From NCBI GenBank assembly GCA_015233495.1, contig JADFXQ010000017.1, positions 1 to 36,048 on the forward strand: a stretch of DNA of 36,048 nt, written 5' to 3'. This DNA is from Candidatus Omnitrophota bacterium (lineage in GTDB: Bacteria; Omnitrophota; Gorgyraeia; Zapsychrales; Zapsychraceae). The first letter of the stretch is position 1, and every line of letters starts with the position of its first letter. Shown here one piece after another: positions 1 through 8,355 of this stretch. The notes beneath the pieces were generated by a model. That model saw only the letters and a list, made by a program, of their open reading frames with translations, searched no databases and was not told where the DNA came from. Both the position numbers and the translations under genes were made by a program.

Positions 1-252
1 CCTATATGACCCCGGCAAAATGCTTCATATCGAGCCCGGAGCTCCTCAAAGATATCGGCTTTGATGATTAAAATTTTTTTCGCCCCCCCAGGGAATAGGG
101 GGTAAGGATCTATGGTATCATTCCCAACATGAAAAAATTTTGTCATTTTTCCAAGCGTGCCGTTGTGCTATGATTAGTGTTATGTGGTGATTTGGATTTG
201 ACAAAGGGCATGGCCAAATTGTCCATAACCTTCCAAAATTGAGGAATGAAAC

Positions 253-432
253 ATGGACAAAGAACGGATTGCCCGGCTAAATATAAAATCTGATGATGCG
301 GCCTGCAAAAAAGATTACGTCGGATACTGGATGGCCAGAGATTCGCTCTGTGTATCAGAAGTCGCGTCGCTTTGGCGTTCAAATTGTCAGATTTGTCAAA
401 TTTCTTTACAAATGAAATATCGCCCGCTATAA
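253..432 (+). pseudogene. N-terminal remnant of a class II (CPD-type) deoxyribodipyrimidine photolyase, about 59 aa reading frame
   Basis: ATG at 253 after 'gaggaatgaaac'. Translation MDKERIARLNIKSDDAACKKDYVGYWMARDSLC... resembles the class II photolyase start (xPxRIRxLN...VxYWMxRDQRAEDNxAL), but similarity stops after YWMARDS and the frame ends at 430-432. Confidence 0.4.
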
Positions 433-433
433 T
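405..433 (+). promoter_or_regulatory. sigma70-type promoter upstream of hisG: TTTACA - 17 nt - TATAAT
   Basis: -35 TTTACA at 405-410, 17-nt spacer, perfect -10 TATAAT at 428-433, about 65 nt before the hisG start. Confidence 0.7.
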
Positions 434-499
434 GTCGTTCCTTTGGTGGGAACGACCTATTTTAACTAAGAAGTTTGCGCGGTTGCGAGGATGGAAGCT

Positions 500-1375
500 A
501 TGTCAAAATTGAGATTGGGTTTGCCGAAAGGAAGTTTGCAGGAGGCGACCGTCAAGGTGTTTGAGCGCGCCGGGTTCAAACTGTATATTTCCAGCCGGTC
601 GTATTTTCCCACGATCGACGACGCGGAAATCCAACCGATTTTATTGCGGGCGCAGGAGATGTCGCGTTACGTCGAGGACGGGACTTTGGACTGCGGCATC
701 ACCGGCGCGGATTGGATTTTGGAAAATAATTCCAAGGTGGACGTGCTGGCGGATTTGCTCTATGCCAAGCAAAGCGCGGTTAAGGTGCGCTGGGTGTTGG
801 CGGTGCCGGAAGATTCGTCCATTAAAAGCGTCAAAGATCTGGAAGGAAAGAGAATCGCTACGGAATTGGTCGGCGTGACCAAGGCTTATTTGAAAGCCAA
901 TAAAGTGAAGGCCCAGGTTGAATTCAGCTGGGGCGCCACGGAAGCGAAAGTAGCCGACGGTTTGGTGGACGCTATTGTCGAGCTGACCGAAACCGGCAGC
1001 AGTCTGCGGGCGCACAAATTGCGCATCGTCACCACAGTGTGTGAATCGACAACCCGGTTTATCGCCAATAAAACTGCGGCGAAAAATGAGTGGAAACGGA
1101 CAAAAATGGAGCAGATTGTCATGCTCCTTAAGGGCGCGATTGACGCGGCCAATATGGTGGGGCTGAAGTTGAATTTGGAAGAAAAGAATTTTGAAAAAAT
1201 TATTAAAATTCTTCCTTCCTTAAAACAACCGACGATTTCGCCTCTGAGCAAGGAAGGCTGGTTAGCCATGGAAACGGTTATCGACGAGAGTACGGTGCGC
1301 AATCTGATTCCGAAACTCAAAGCCGCGGGCGGCCAGGGCATCATCGAATATTCTTTAAACAAACTGATTTACTAA
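500..1375 (+). CDS. hisG: ATP phosphoribosyltransferase (long-form HisG with C-terminal regulatory domain)
   Basis: [25 protein letters not shown]..., [25 protein letters not shown]-terminal HisG_C-like segment. Start at 500 preferred over the ORF start at 491. Confidence 0.95.
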   Translation: MSKLRLGLPKGSLQEATVKVFERAGFKLYISSRSYFPTIDDAEIQPILLRAQEMSRYVEDGTLDCGITGADWILENNSKVDVLADLLYAKQSAVKVRWVLAVPEDSSIKSVKDLEGKRIATELVGVTKAYLKANKVKAQVEFSWGATEAKVADGLVDAIVELTETGSSLRAHKLRIVTTVCESTTRFIANKTAAKNEWKRTKMEQIVMLLKGAIDAANMVGLKLNLEEKNFEKIIKILPSLKQPTISPLSKEGWLAMETVIDESTVRNLIPKLKAAGGQGIIEYSLNKLIY

Positions 1376-1391
1376 TCCCGGATTAAAATCT

Positions 1392-1493
1392 ATGCCGTGC
1401 GGTAAAAAAAGAAAACGGATCAAGACACGGACGCATAAGCGCAAGAAAATGCGCAAGGCGCTCCGGCATCTCAAGAAACGTAAGTCACGCTAA
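1392..1493 (+). CDS. 33-aa extremely basic protein, AURKAIP1/COX24 (mS38/bS22)-like, probable ribosome-associated microprotein
   Basis: Hand translation MPCGKKRKRIKTRTHKRKKMRKALRHLKKRKSR*. The K/R-rich 'KKRRKRMxxKKHRKxxRKxRxxRRK' pattern is typical of AURKAIP1/COX24 small proteins. Below the ORF-track length cutoff. Confidence 0.7.
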   Translation: MPCGKKRKRIKTRTHKRKKMRKALRHLKKRKSR

Positions 1494-1555
1494 GCCCAAA
1501 AGCTTTGATCGTGATAAACGGATTTCGCGTGTTTTTCATTCCATAGGAAAACAAT

Positions 1556-2587
1556 ATGCGTGAACTCGACAAGATCAATAGGCCCGGATTCTGCCTTGGC
1601 AAACAGATCGGCAGAGTTTGTTTCGCTTGGATGATCTTTGGCCAGGTGATATTGTCTGACGCTTGGGCATTTCCCGTTGAAACTCAGCAAGCGCAAAGCA
1701 ATGAGGCCCAAGCCTTGGCGCATTATGTGCTTGGTCAGGTCTATGATTTTTTGGGATTGAGCAACCGCGCGGTGTTGGAGTTTCAACAATCCGCCCAACT
1801 GGATCCCACGGTTTATTTTACTAATCTTCGGTTAGGCGCGGCGTATGCCCGTTTGGGGATGTTGGATGATGCCAAGCAGGCCTTGAGGCAAGCGGCAGAA
1901 AGCCGGCCCGCGGACACGCAGGCCCATTATCTGATGGCCTTGATTTATTCCACTCAGAAAAACTATGACCAGGCCGCTGCGGAATATGAGTTGATTTTAA
2001 GATCACTCGATGCCAATGACCCGCGCGGCTTTGAAATTCATAATTATCTCGCGCAGCTTTATTATTCCCAAAAAAAATATCCGCAAGCCATTGCTCAATT
2101 TGAAAAAATGTTGAGCTTGGAACCCCAAAACACCGATGTGATGTATTTTTTGGGCGCGCTTTATTTTGACTCCGGCAAGGCTGAAAAGGCCGAGAAGATT
2201 TTGCTTGCGGCGATTGTCATTGATCCGGAGCATGACGGGTGTCTGAACACCTTGGCGTATATTTACGCGGAACAAAGCCGGAAATTAGACCAGGCTTTGG
2301 CGTTGGTCAACCGCGCGTTAAAGATCGCGCCGGATCAGGGCGCGTATTGGGACACCTTGGGCTGGATTTACTTTCGCCAAGGCAAGACCGCCCAAGCTTT
2401 GGAAATGCTTAACAAAGCCGGCAGTCTGCTCGCTGACCCGGTGATTTTTGATCATCTCGGTGATGTTTATGCCGCGGATCATAATCTGCAAAAGGCTCTG
2501 GCCTATTGGAAAATGGCTTTGGAGCTGGATCCAGAGCAAAAGTCGGTGGCTCAAAAAATAAAAGAAATTTCACGGCCTCATTCCTAA
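1556..2587 (+). CDS. TPR-repeat protein, exported or membrane anchored
   Basis: Repeated TPR units (ALAHYVLGQVYDFLGLSNRAVLEFQQSAQLDP; YWDTLGWIYFRQGKTAQALEMLNKA) after an N-terminal hydrophobic segment. Confidence 0.85.
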   Translation: MRELDKINRPGFCLGKQIGRVCFAWMIFGQVILSDAWAFPVETQQAQSNEAQALAHYVLGQVYDFLGLSNRAVLEFQQSAQLDPTVYFTNLRLGAAYARLGMLDDAKQALRQAAESRPADTQAHYLMALIYSTQKNYDQAAAEYELILRSLDANDPRGFEIHNYLAQLYYSQKKYPQAIAQFEKMLSLEPQNTDVMYFLGALYFDSGKAEKAEKILLAAIVIDPEHDGCLNTLAYIYAEQSRKLDQALALVNRALKIAPDQGAYWDTLGWIYFRQGKTAQALEMLNKAGSLLADPVIFDHLGDVYAADHNLQKALAYWKMALELDPEQKSVAQKIKEISRPHS

Positions 2588-3444
2588 TGCGTCCATTCAC
2601 TTTAAAATCTCCTGCGAAATTAAATCTCTATTTAAGCGTCAATCACCGCCGTCCGGACGGTTATCATGACATCACGACTTTATTTGAGCGGATCAATTTA
2701 TTTGATGAAATCAGCTTTGAGTCCGCGGTTGATCAGTCCATTCGGATTTCTTGCGATCATCCGCAAGTCCCGGTGGGGCGAAAAAATCTGGTTTATCAGG
2801 CCGCGAAGTTATTGCAAGACGAATTTGGTTTGCGACAGGGCGCCCGGATTTATATCCGAAAGCGGATTCCCGTTGCGGCGGGTTTGGCGGGAGGATCAAG
2901 TAATTGCGCTACAGCGTTGCTGGGTTTAAACCGGCTCTGGGGATTGAAGTTAGGACGCGAGGAACTGGTTCGTTTCGGTCAAAGTCTGGGCTGCGATGTC
3001 GCTTTTTTTCTTTATGATACTTCTTGGGCCTGGGGCAGGGGACGAGGGGATCAGATTGAGCCTTTAGATGTGAAAACAAAATGTTGGCATATCGTCGTAA
3101 CTCCCAAGGCCAAGGTCTATTCATCCGCAGTGTATTCAGCCTTGAAATTGGAGTTGACAAAGAAAATAGAGGATGTTAATATCCTACTCTCTTATTTAAG
3201 GATGAATAATATAATAGGGCTTGGTCGTGTTTTGCATAATGATCTAGAGCCGGCAGTTTGCTCTTTTTGCTCGACGGTGGAATCGGTTAAAGCGGCTTTG
3301 AAAAAATGGGATGTGCCCGGCGCGCGGGTTTCCGGAAGCGGACCGTCGGTTTACGCGCTTACGGAGAATGCCGCTCAGGCGAGGAACATCGCGGAGCATT
3401 TAGCCCATCGCTACGCGCAGGTTTTTGTGGTAAGCACGTTTTAG
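2587..3444 (+). CDS. ispE: 4-diphosphocytidyl-2-C-methyl-D-erythritol kinase
   Basis: MRPFTLKSPAKLNLYLSVNHRRPDGYHDITTLFE; IPVAAGLAGGSSNCATALLGLN (GHMP ATP loop); GARVSGSGPSVYAL. ATG overlaps the preceding TAA (TAATG). Confidence 0.93.
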   Translation: MRPFTLKSPAKLNLYLSVNHRRPDGYHDITTLFERINLFDEISFESAVDQSIRISCDHPQVPVGRKNLVYQAAKLLQDEFGLRQGARIYIRKRIPVAAGLAGGSSNCATALLGLNRLWGLKLGREELVRFGQSLGCDVAFFLYDTSWAWGRGRGDQIEPLDVKTKCWHIVVTPKAKVYSSAVYSALKLELTKKIEDVNILLSYLRMNNIIGLGRVLHNDLEPAVCSFCSTVESVKAALKKWDVPGARVSGSGPSVYALTENAAQARNIAEHLAHRYAQVFVVSTF

Positions 3445-3482
3445 AGATTTACAAAGGCCCAGGCTTCCGGAGGAGCAGAATC

Positions 3483-3554
3483 ATGGGCATAAATAATTTG
3501 GCGAAAATTTTTGGCCAATTTAAAAAGTATAAACGGCTTTGCCCTAAGTTGTAA
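3483..3554 (+). CDS. possible 23-aa microprotein or leader peptide
   Basis: MGINNLAKIFGQFKKYKRLCPKL* preceded by GGAGGAG (3469-3475) at 7-nt spacing; lies in the ispE-spoVG gap. Confidence 0.35.
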   Translation: MGINNLAKIFGQFKKYKRLCPKL

Positions 3555-3590
3555 GCAAGCGATATTTTTTAAATGCGAAGGAAATTATTT

Positions 3591-4001
3591 ATGGAAATCA
3601 CGGAAATTCGAGTCTTCCCCAAAGAGGGCCAGGATAAGAAGCTGAAGGCGTACGCGACCGTCACCTTTGATCATGTTTTTGTGGTTCGGAATATCAAGAT
3701 CATTCAGGGAGCAGCGGCTTTGTTTATCGCTATGCCGTCGCGCAAGGTTAAAAATTCTTGTTCTAAATGCGGCGTGAAAAATGAAGTTGGCAGCCGCTAT
3801 TGCAATCATTGCGCGGCGGCCCAGCCGCAGAACCGGAACGCGGAAACGGATCCTGTCGACGCGAAAGCGGATCATCGGGATATGGCCCATCCGATAACGC
3901 AGGAATTTCGTGATTATTTGCAGAAAAAGATTTTAGACGCTTACACCAAAGAAATCGCGTCCGGAAGGCCGGTGTCGAAATTTGACGCCGGGGATGATTA
4001 G
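3591..4001 (+). CDS. spoVG: SpoVG family regulator with an inserted zinc-ribbon (CxxC...CxxC)
   Basis: MEITEIRVFP..KLKAYATVTFDHVFVVRNIKIIQGAAALFIAMPSRK and DMAHPITQEFRDYLQKKILDAY are SpoVG; between them CSKCGVKNEVGSRYCNHC. Confidence 0.88.
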   Translation: MEITEIRVFPKEGQDKKLKAYATVTFDHVFVVRNIKIIQGAAALFIAMPSRKVKNSCSKCGVKNEVGSRYCNHCAAAQPQNRNAETDPVDAKADHRDMAHPITQEFRDYLQKKILDAYTKEIASGRPVSKFDAGDD

Positions 4002-4006
4002 CGCTA

Positions 4007-4106
4007 AATAACAAAATTCAAAATCAAAATTTAAATTAAAAACAGAAATGCGGAATTTGATGTTTTGGGCTTAGAATTTTGTAATTTGAATTTTGTCATT
4101 TGTTAT
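4007..4106. repeat. A/T-rich imperfect inverted-repeat (MITE-like) element, copy 1
   Basis: Left 'aataacaaaattcaaaatcaaaatt', right 'aattttgtaatttgaattttgtcatttgttat'; right arm nearly identical to the element at 9079-9203. Confidence 0.5.
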
Positions 4107-4113
4107 CTTATCT

Positions 4114-4184
4114 TGCCTGGTGGTGTAATGGTAACACACGAGAATTTGGATCTCGTTTTCAAGGTTCGAATCCTTGCCGGGCAG
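4114..4184 (+). tRNA. trnQ: tRNA-Gln (anticodon TTG)
   Basis: Acceptor TGCCTGG/CCGGGCA plus discriminator G; D-stem GTGT/ACAC; anticodon stem CGAGA/TCTCG with loop ATTTGGA (TTG); T-arm CAAGG TTCGAAT CCTTG. CCA not encoded. Confidence 0.93.
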
Positions 4185-4196
4185 TTTTTAAAAATT

Positions 4197-4214
4197 CGGC
4201 AAGGATTCGAACCT
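4197..4214 (-). repeat. 18-bp perfect inverted copy of the tRNA-Gln T-arm/acceptor segment
   Basis: cggcaaggattcgaacct is the reverse complement of 4162-4179 (aggttcgaatccttgccg), 17-nt spacer. Confidence 0.85.
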
Positions 4215-4297
4215 AAGGGGCGCGGGGAGATCGTCCCCGAGAGTCGATTGCGGTAAAATCTCGATTTTCGAAATATCAGAATGCGAGTCCGGAATTG

Positions 4298-5545
4298 ATG
4301 CCAGAACTCCGCTCCATCATTTTAGCCGCGGGAAAAGGGACGCGGATGAAATCCGCAATCCCGAAAGTTTTGCATGCGGTGTGCGGACAGCCGATTTTAC
4401 GCTATGTGTTGGACGTGAGTCGGGCGGCTGGAGCGCGGAAGACTTATGTTGTGGTTGGTCATCAAGCGGACGCGGTGCGGGATTTTGTAGGCGCCGCGGC
4501 GGAAGTGATCGAGCAGACGCAGCTTTTAGGAACCGCGGACGCGGTACGGCGGGTGGTTCCGTTTTTGAAAAATTTTAGCGGGGATGTGTTGATTCTTTGC
4601 GGCGATGCGCCGCTTTTAGAAAAACCAACCATCCGCGCCCTGGTCAACCGCCACCGGCGGGCGGACGCGGTATGCACCGTATTGTCCGCGGAGGTTGCCG
4701 ACCCTGCGGGTTATGGTCGAATCGTGCGGGACAATGCCGGTGAAATAATGGCGATCCGCGAGCATCAAGACGCGGATTCTCGGGAAAGGAAAATCCCGGA
4801 AATCAATGTCGGCGTGTATTGCGTCCGCTCGCGCGATTTGCTGCGGGCCTTGTCGGGTGTTACATTTAACGGCCGGAAAAAAGAATTTTATTTGACGGAT
4901 ATTGTGGCGATTTTGCGTCAGGCCAAACTGAAAGTCCAAGCGGTGAAAATCCGCGATTCCCGGGAGGGCTTGGGAATCAATACCCGAAGGGATTTGGCGC
5001 TGGCGCAGAAGGTGATGGGGGGGAAAATTCTCCAAGCTTTCATGGATAACGGCGTTACCCTTGTTGATCCTGTTAACACCTACATTGGTCACGACGTGAA
5101 AATCGGCAGGGACACGGTTATCCAGCCGTTTGTTTACATTGACCACGATGTGCGCATCGGAAAAGATTGTCAGATCGGGCCGTTTTGCCGACTGCGTCCG
5201 GGAACCCGTTTAGGCGATCGGGTTCAGATCGGGAATTTCGGCGAGGTATCGCGCAGCGGGTTTGGCGATCAGAGCGTGATGAAACACTTTGGTTTCGTGG
5301 GAGATACCCGCATAGGAAAGAATGTCAATATCGGCGCGGGGTTTGTGACCGCGAATTACGATGGAAAAAGCAAGAATAAAACAGTCATTGGCGATAAGGC
5401 CTTTATCGGCTCAAATTCCACAGTAGTCGCGCCGGTGAACATAGCCGCGCAAGCGGTTTTGGGCGCCGGGAGTGTTTTAACGCAGGGCCGGAAAATTCCG
5501 GCGGGAAAAGTGGCGGTTGGTGTCCCGGCGCGGGTGGTGCGGTAA
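4298..5545 (+). CDS. glmU: bifunctional UDP-N-acetylglucosamine pyrophosphorylase / glucosamine-1-phosphate N-acetyltransferase
   Basis: N-terminal LAAGKGTRMKSAIPKVLHAVCGQPILRYV; C-terminal left-handed beta-helix hexapeptides ...GFVGDTRIGKNVNIGAGFVTANYDGKSKNKTVIGDKAFIGSNS. Confidence 0.95.
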   Translation: MPELRSIILAAGKGTRMKSAIPKVLHAVCGQPILRYVLDVSRAAGARKTYVVVGHQADAVRDFVGAAAEVIEQTQLLGTADAVRRVVPFLKNFSGDVLILCGDAPLLEKPTIRALVNRHRRADAVCTVLSAEVADPAGYGRIVRDNAGEIMAIREHQDADSRERKIPEINVGVYCVRSRDLLRALSGVTFNGRKKEFYLTDIVAILRQAKLKVQAVKIRDSREGLGINTRRDLALAQKVMGGKILQAFMDNGVTLVDPVNTYIGHDVKIGRDTVIQPFVYIDHDVRIGKDCQIGPFCRLRPGTRLGDRVQIGNFGEVSRSGFGDQSVMKHFGFVGDTRIGKNVNIGAGFVTANYDGKSKNKTVIGDKAFIGSNSTVVAPVNIAAQAVLGAGSVLTQGRKIPAGKVAVGVPARVVR

Positions 5546-5579
5546 TGCGGCGATTGGGAAAATTTTAAAGGAAACTATT

Positions 5580-6530
5580 ATGGACAAAACACGAATTTTT
5601 ACCGGTAACGCGCATCCCCAATTAGCCGAGAGCATTTGTCGGCAGTTAAAGGTCAGTTTGGGCAAGGCGCTCATTTCGCGGTTCAGCGAGGGGGAAATCC
5701 GCGTCAAATTGCAAGATAATGTGCGCGGCAAAGACGTGTTTATCATTCAGCCGACTTGCCCGCCGGCAAATGAGAATTTGATGGAATTATTGATTATGAT
5801 CGACGCGGCGCGCCGGGCTTCCGCTTGGCGGATCACCGCGGTGCTGCCTTATTACGCTTACGCGCGCCAAGACCGCAAGGATCAGCCCCGCGTGCCGATC
5901 ACCGCGAAATTGGTGGCGAATTTGATCACCGCGTCGGGCGCGGACCGTGTGTTGACCATGGATTTGCATGCCTCGCAGATTCAGGGTTTTTTTGATATTC
6001 CGGTAGACCATTTGTACGCGATTAACCCGTTGTGCGAATATTTTAAGGAGAAGGCGGTTGCGGATTTGATCGTCGTGTCTCCGGATGTCGGGGGAACGCG
6101 CATGGCCCGGGCTTACGCGAAGCGTTTGGGAGTGGGTTTGGCGATTGTGGATAAACGCCGGGAAAGTCCCGAAAAGACGGAAGTCATGCATATTCTTGGC
6201 GACGTGAAAGGGAAAAGCGCGGTGATGGTCGATGATATCATCGCGACGGGAAGTTCATTGCTCGAGGCTGCGGAGGCACTGAAAAAGCAGGGAGTGAAAA
6301 AAGTATTTGCCGCGGTATCGCACGGGATTCTTTCGGGAAACGCCATTGAGCGTCTGAATGCCAGTACGGCGTTGGAAGAATTGGTTATCACCGATACGAT
6401 TCCTTTGGCGGAGTCAAAACGTTCGGATAAAATCACGGTGGTTTCCGCGGCGCCGCTTTTAGCGGACGCGATTAAACGCATCCATGATGAACAATCGATC
6501 AGTTGTTTGTTTGATGAGGCAACGAAATAG
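5580..6530 (+). CDS. prs: ribose-phosphate pyrophosphokinase
   Basis: MDKTRIFTGNAHPQLAESICRQL; VFIIQPTCPPANENLMELLIMIDAARRASA; PYYAYARQDRK; VMVDDIIATGSSLLEAAEALK. Confidence 0.97.
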   Translation: MDKTRIFTGNAHPQLAESICRQLKVSLGKALISRFSEGEIRVKLQDNVRGKDVFIIQPTCPPANENLMELLIMIDAARRASAWRITAVLPYYAYARQDRKDQPRVPITAKLVANLITASGADRVLTMDLHASQIQGFFDIPVDHLYAINPLCEYFKEKAVADLIVVSPDVGGTRMARAYAKRLGVGLAIVDKRRESPEKTEVMHILGDVKGKSAVMVDDIIATGSSLLEAAEALKKQGVKKVFAAVSHGILSGNAIERLNASTALEELVITDTIPLAESKRSDKITVVSAAPLLADAIKRIHDEQSISCLFDEATK

Positions 6531-6542
6531 AGGGGACAACGG

Positions 6543-6623
6543 AATAGGGGACAGCGCCCTATTGCGTCAGTTTCACAATATTTAATCGTTAAGGCAAATC
6601 GAAATAGGGCGCTGTCTCCTATT
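6543..6623. repeat. REP-like long inverted repeat (aataggggacagcgccctatt / aatagggcgctgtctcctatt)
   Basis: 21-nt arms 6543-6563 and 6603-6623 complementary with one mismatch, 39-nt loop. Confidence 0.75.
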
Positions 6624-6640
6624 TATTAAGGCGGAAGAAC

Positions 6641-7336
6641 ATGGAAGAGATTAAATTTGATGTTGAGGTGAGAAAAAGCACGGGAAAACAAACGGTGAAG
6701 GCGTTGCGCCGTCAAAATATGATTCCGGGGATTGTTTACGGCGGGAAGAGCGGCCCGACCGTCATTCAGTTAGACCGAAAAAAATTCGAAGGCGTTATGC
6801 GTTTGCACCGCGGCCAGAATGTGATTTTTCATTTGAACGTTTTGGAAAACGGGCAAAAACTGCGCGATTACGCGGCTTTATTAAAGGAAGAGCAAAATCA
6901 TCCGGTTTTGGATAACGTCGTGCATGTGGATTTTCAACGCATTGATTTGAAGAAAGAAGTCACGGTCAAGGTCGCTTTGGAAGCCAAGGGCGATCCGGCA
7001 GGCGTTAAGCAGGGCGGCACGCTGGAACATATTCTTTGGGAATTGGAAATTGTTTGTTTGCCGACGAATATTCCGCAAAAAATCGATGTGGATGTTTCCG
7101 CTTTGAATATGAATCAATCGATTCATGTCAAAGAGATTGTTTTACCGGCGGGGATCAAGGTAAAAAATGATCCCGAATCCATTGCGTTTACCGTGGCGCC
7201 GCCGCGGAAAGAGGAAGAAGCTCCCGTCGAAGGCCAACCTGCAGAGCCGGAAGTCACTAAGGAAAAGAAACCGAAGGCGGAAGGTGGTGAAGCGGGTAAA
7301 GAGGCAGGAAAGGAAGCGGGTAAGGATAAAAAGTAG
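6641..7336 (+). CDS. rplY: 50S ribosomal protein L25/general stress protein Ctc (two-domain form)
   Basis: RKSTGKQTVKALRRQNMIPGIVYGGKSGPTVIQLD; VDFQRIDLKKEVTVKVALEAKGDPAGVKQGGTLEHILWELEIVCLPTNIPQKIDVDVS; charged C-terminal tail. Confidence 0.95.
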   Translation: MEEIKFDVEVRKSTGKQTVKALRRQNMIPGIVYGGKSGPTVIQLDRKKFEGVMRLHRGQNVIFHLNVLENGQKLRDYAALLKEEQNHPVLDNVVHVDFQRIDLKKEVTVKVALEAKGDPAGVKQGGTLEHILWELEIVCLPTNIPQKIDVDVSALNMNQSIHVKEIVLPAGIKVKNDPESIAFTVAPPRKEEEAPVEGQPAEPEVTKEKKPKAEGGEAGKEAGKEAGKDKK

Positions 7337-7359
7337 CGAGCGGATAGAGACAGCCAGTT

Positions 7360-7971
7360 ATGGACACGCGGGTCATTTTCGGTTTAGGCAATCCTGGTCG
7401 GGAATATGAAAATACCCGGCATAATTTGGGATTTATGGTTCTGGCTTGTCTAGCCCGGCAGCGGGGCTTGGTTTTTAAAAATTGCGCGTTTGCCAAGGGA
7501 TGGTTAGCGCAGGAGCTGACCGGTTCACGTCTAACCGTGTTATTTTTGCCGGCAACCTTCATGAATTTATCCGGGAACGCGGTACGAAAAGTGCTGGATA
7601 AACAGGGTGTTGGGTTGGCGCAGATCCTTTTAGTTTGTGATGATTTGAATCTGGACTTTGGCCAGATGCGGTTGCGGAAAAAAGGTTCGGACGGCGGACA
7701 CAATGGTTTAAAATCCGTGATTGCAGCTTTCGCTTCGCAGGAATTCGCCCGTTTGCGCATTGGGATCGGGCATCCGGGAAACAAAGACGCGGTCGTGGAT
7801 TATGTGTTGCAGCCGTTTAACAAAGAGGAACGAGAAAGATTGCCGGCTATTGTGGAAACAGCCGCGGAGTGTTGTTCAAAATGGGCGTCACAGGTAGAGC
7901 GTCCGGAGTCGGTGGTCCATGTGGACGCCATAAAATCCAGAGACACAGAGAGGCGGGGAGAATTAAAATGA
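7360..7971 (+). CDS. pth: peptidyl-tRNA hydrolase
   Basis: FGLGNPGREYENTRHNLGFMVL; PATFMNLSGNAV; DDLNLDFGQMRLRKKGSDGGHNGLKS. Confidence 0.96.
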   Translation: MDTRVIFGLGNPGREYENTRHNLGFMVLACLARQRGLVFKNCAFAKGWLAQELTGSRLTVLFLPATFMNLSGNAVRKVLDKQGVGLAQILLVCDDLNLDFGQMRLRKKGSDGGHNGLKSVIAAFASQEFARLRIGIGHPGNKDAVVDYVLQPFNKEERERLPAIVETAAECCSKWASQVERPESVVHVDAIKSRDTERRGELK

Positions 7972-8273
7972 CAATTGCGGAATTGAACAGGAAGTATGAA
8001 CTGGTCGTTGTGGTTGATGCGAAGCTGACCGGGGAAGAAAAAGAAGCCATCTTGAAAGACGCGTTAGACCTAATCGGGAAATGCGGCGGCAGAATCATTA
8101 ACAGCCAGATTTGGCTGGAAAAGCATAAATTTACTTTCCGGATTAACAAACGGACAGAAGGGACCTATTATCTGGTGAATTTTGAGTGCGCGGGCGCGGG
8201 GCTTCCGGAAATCCGTAAGGAAATGCGGCTTAAGGAAAAAATTCTCCGGTTTTTGTTGGTTAAAATCGCGTAA
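7968..8273 (+). CDS. rpsF: 30S ribosomal protein S6
   Basis: MTIAELNRKYELVVVVDAKLTGEEKEAIL...GTYYLVNFECAGAGLPEIRKEMRLKEKILRFLLVKI. ATGA overlap with pth; next to ssb and rpsR. Confidence 0.9.
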   Translation: MTIAELNRKYELVVVVDAKLTGEEKEAILKDALDLIGKCGGRIINSQIWLEKHKFTFRINKRTEGTYYLVNFECAGAGLPEIRKEMRLKEKILRFLLVKIA

Positions 8274-8355
8274 TAAGCCCTCTTGCCCGCTCCCTCCCCG
8301 CGAGTGGCAGGGAAAGAGGAAAATAATTTTATAATTTGTTTTAGGGAGGATGGAA

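Noticed and set aside
143-382. 79-aa minus-strand ORF
   Set aside because: Antisense to the photolyase remnant and lacks a plausible domain.
886-1362. 158-aa minus-strand ORF
   Set aside because: Fully antisense to hisG, no recognisable domain; typical shadow ORF.
4065-4256. 63-aa + strand ORF
   Set aside because: Runs through tRNA-Gln and the A/T-rich repeat; not a credible protein.
4616-5146. 176-aa minus-strand ORF opposite glmU
   Set aside because: Antisense to a strongly supported gene, low-complexity composition, no domain.
7250-7336. Lys/Glu/Gly-rich repeats in the rplY tail (EAGKEAGKEAGKDKK)
   Set aside because: Low-complexity tails are ordinary in L25/Ctc proteins; not a distinct repeat element.
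7257-7784. 175-aa minus-strand ORF opposite rplY/pth
   Set aside because: Proline/arginine-rich shadow ORF antisense to two well-supported genes.
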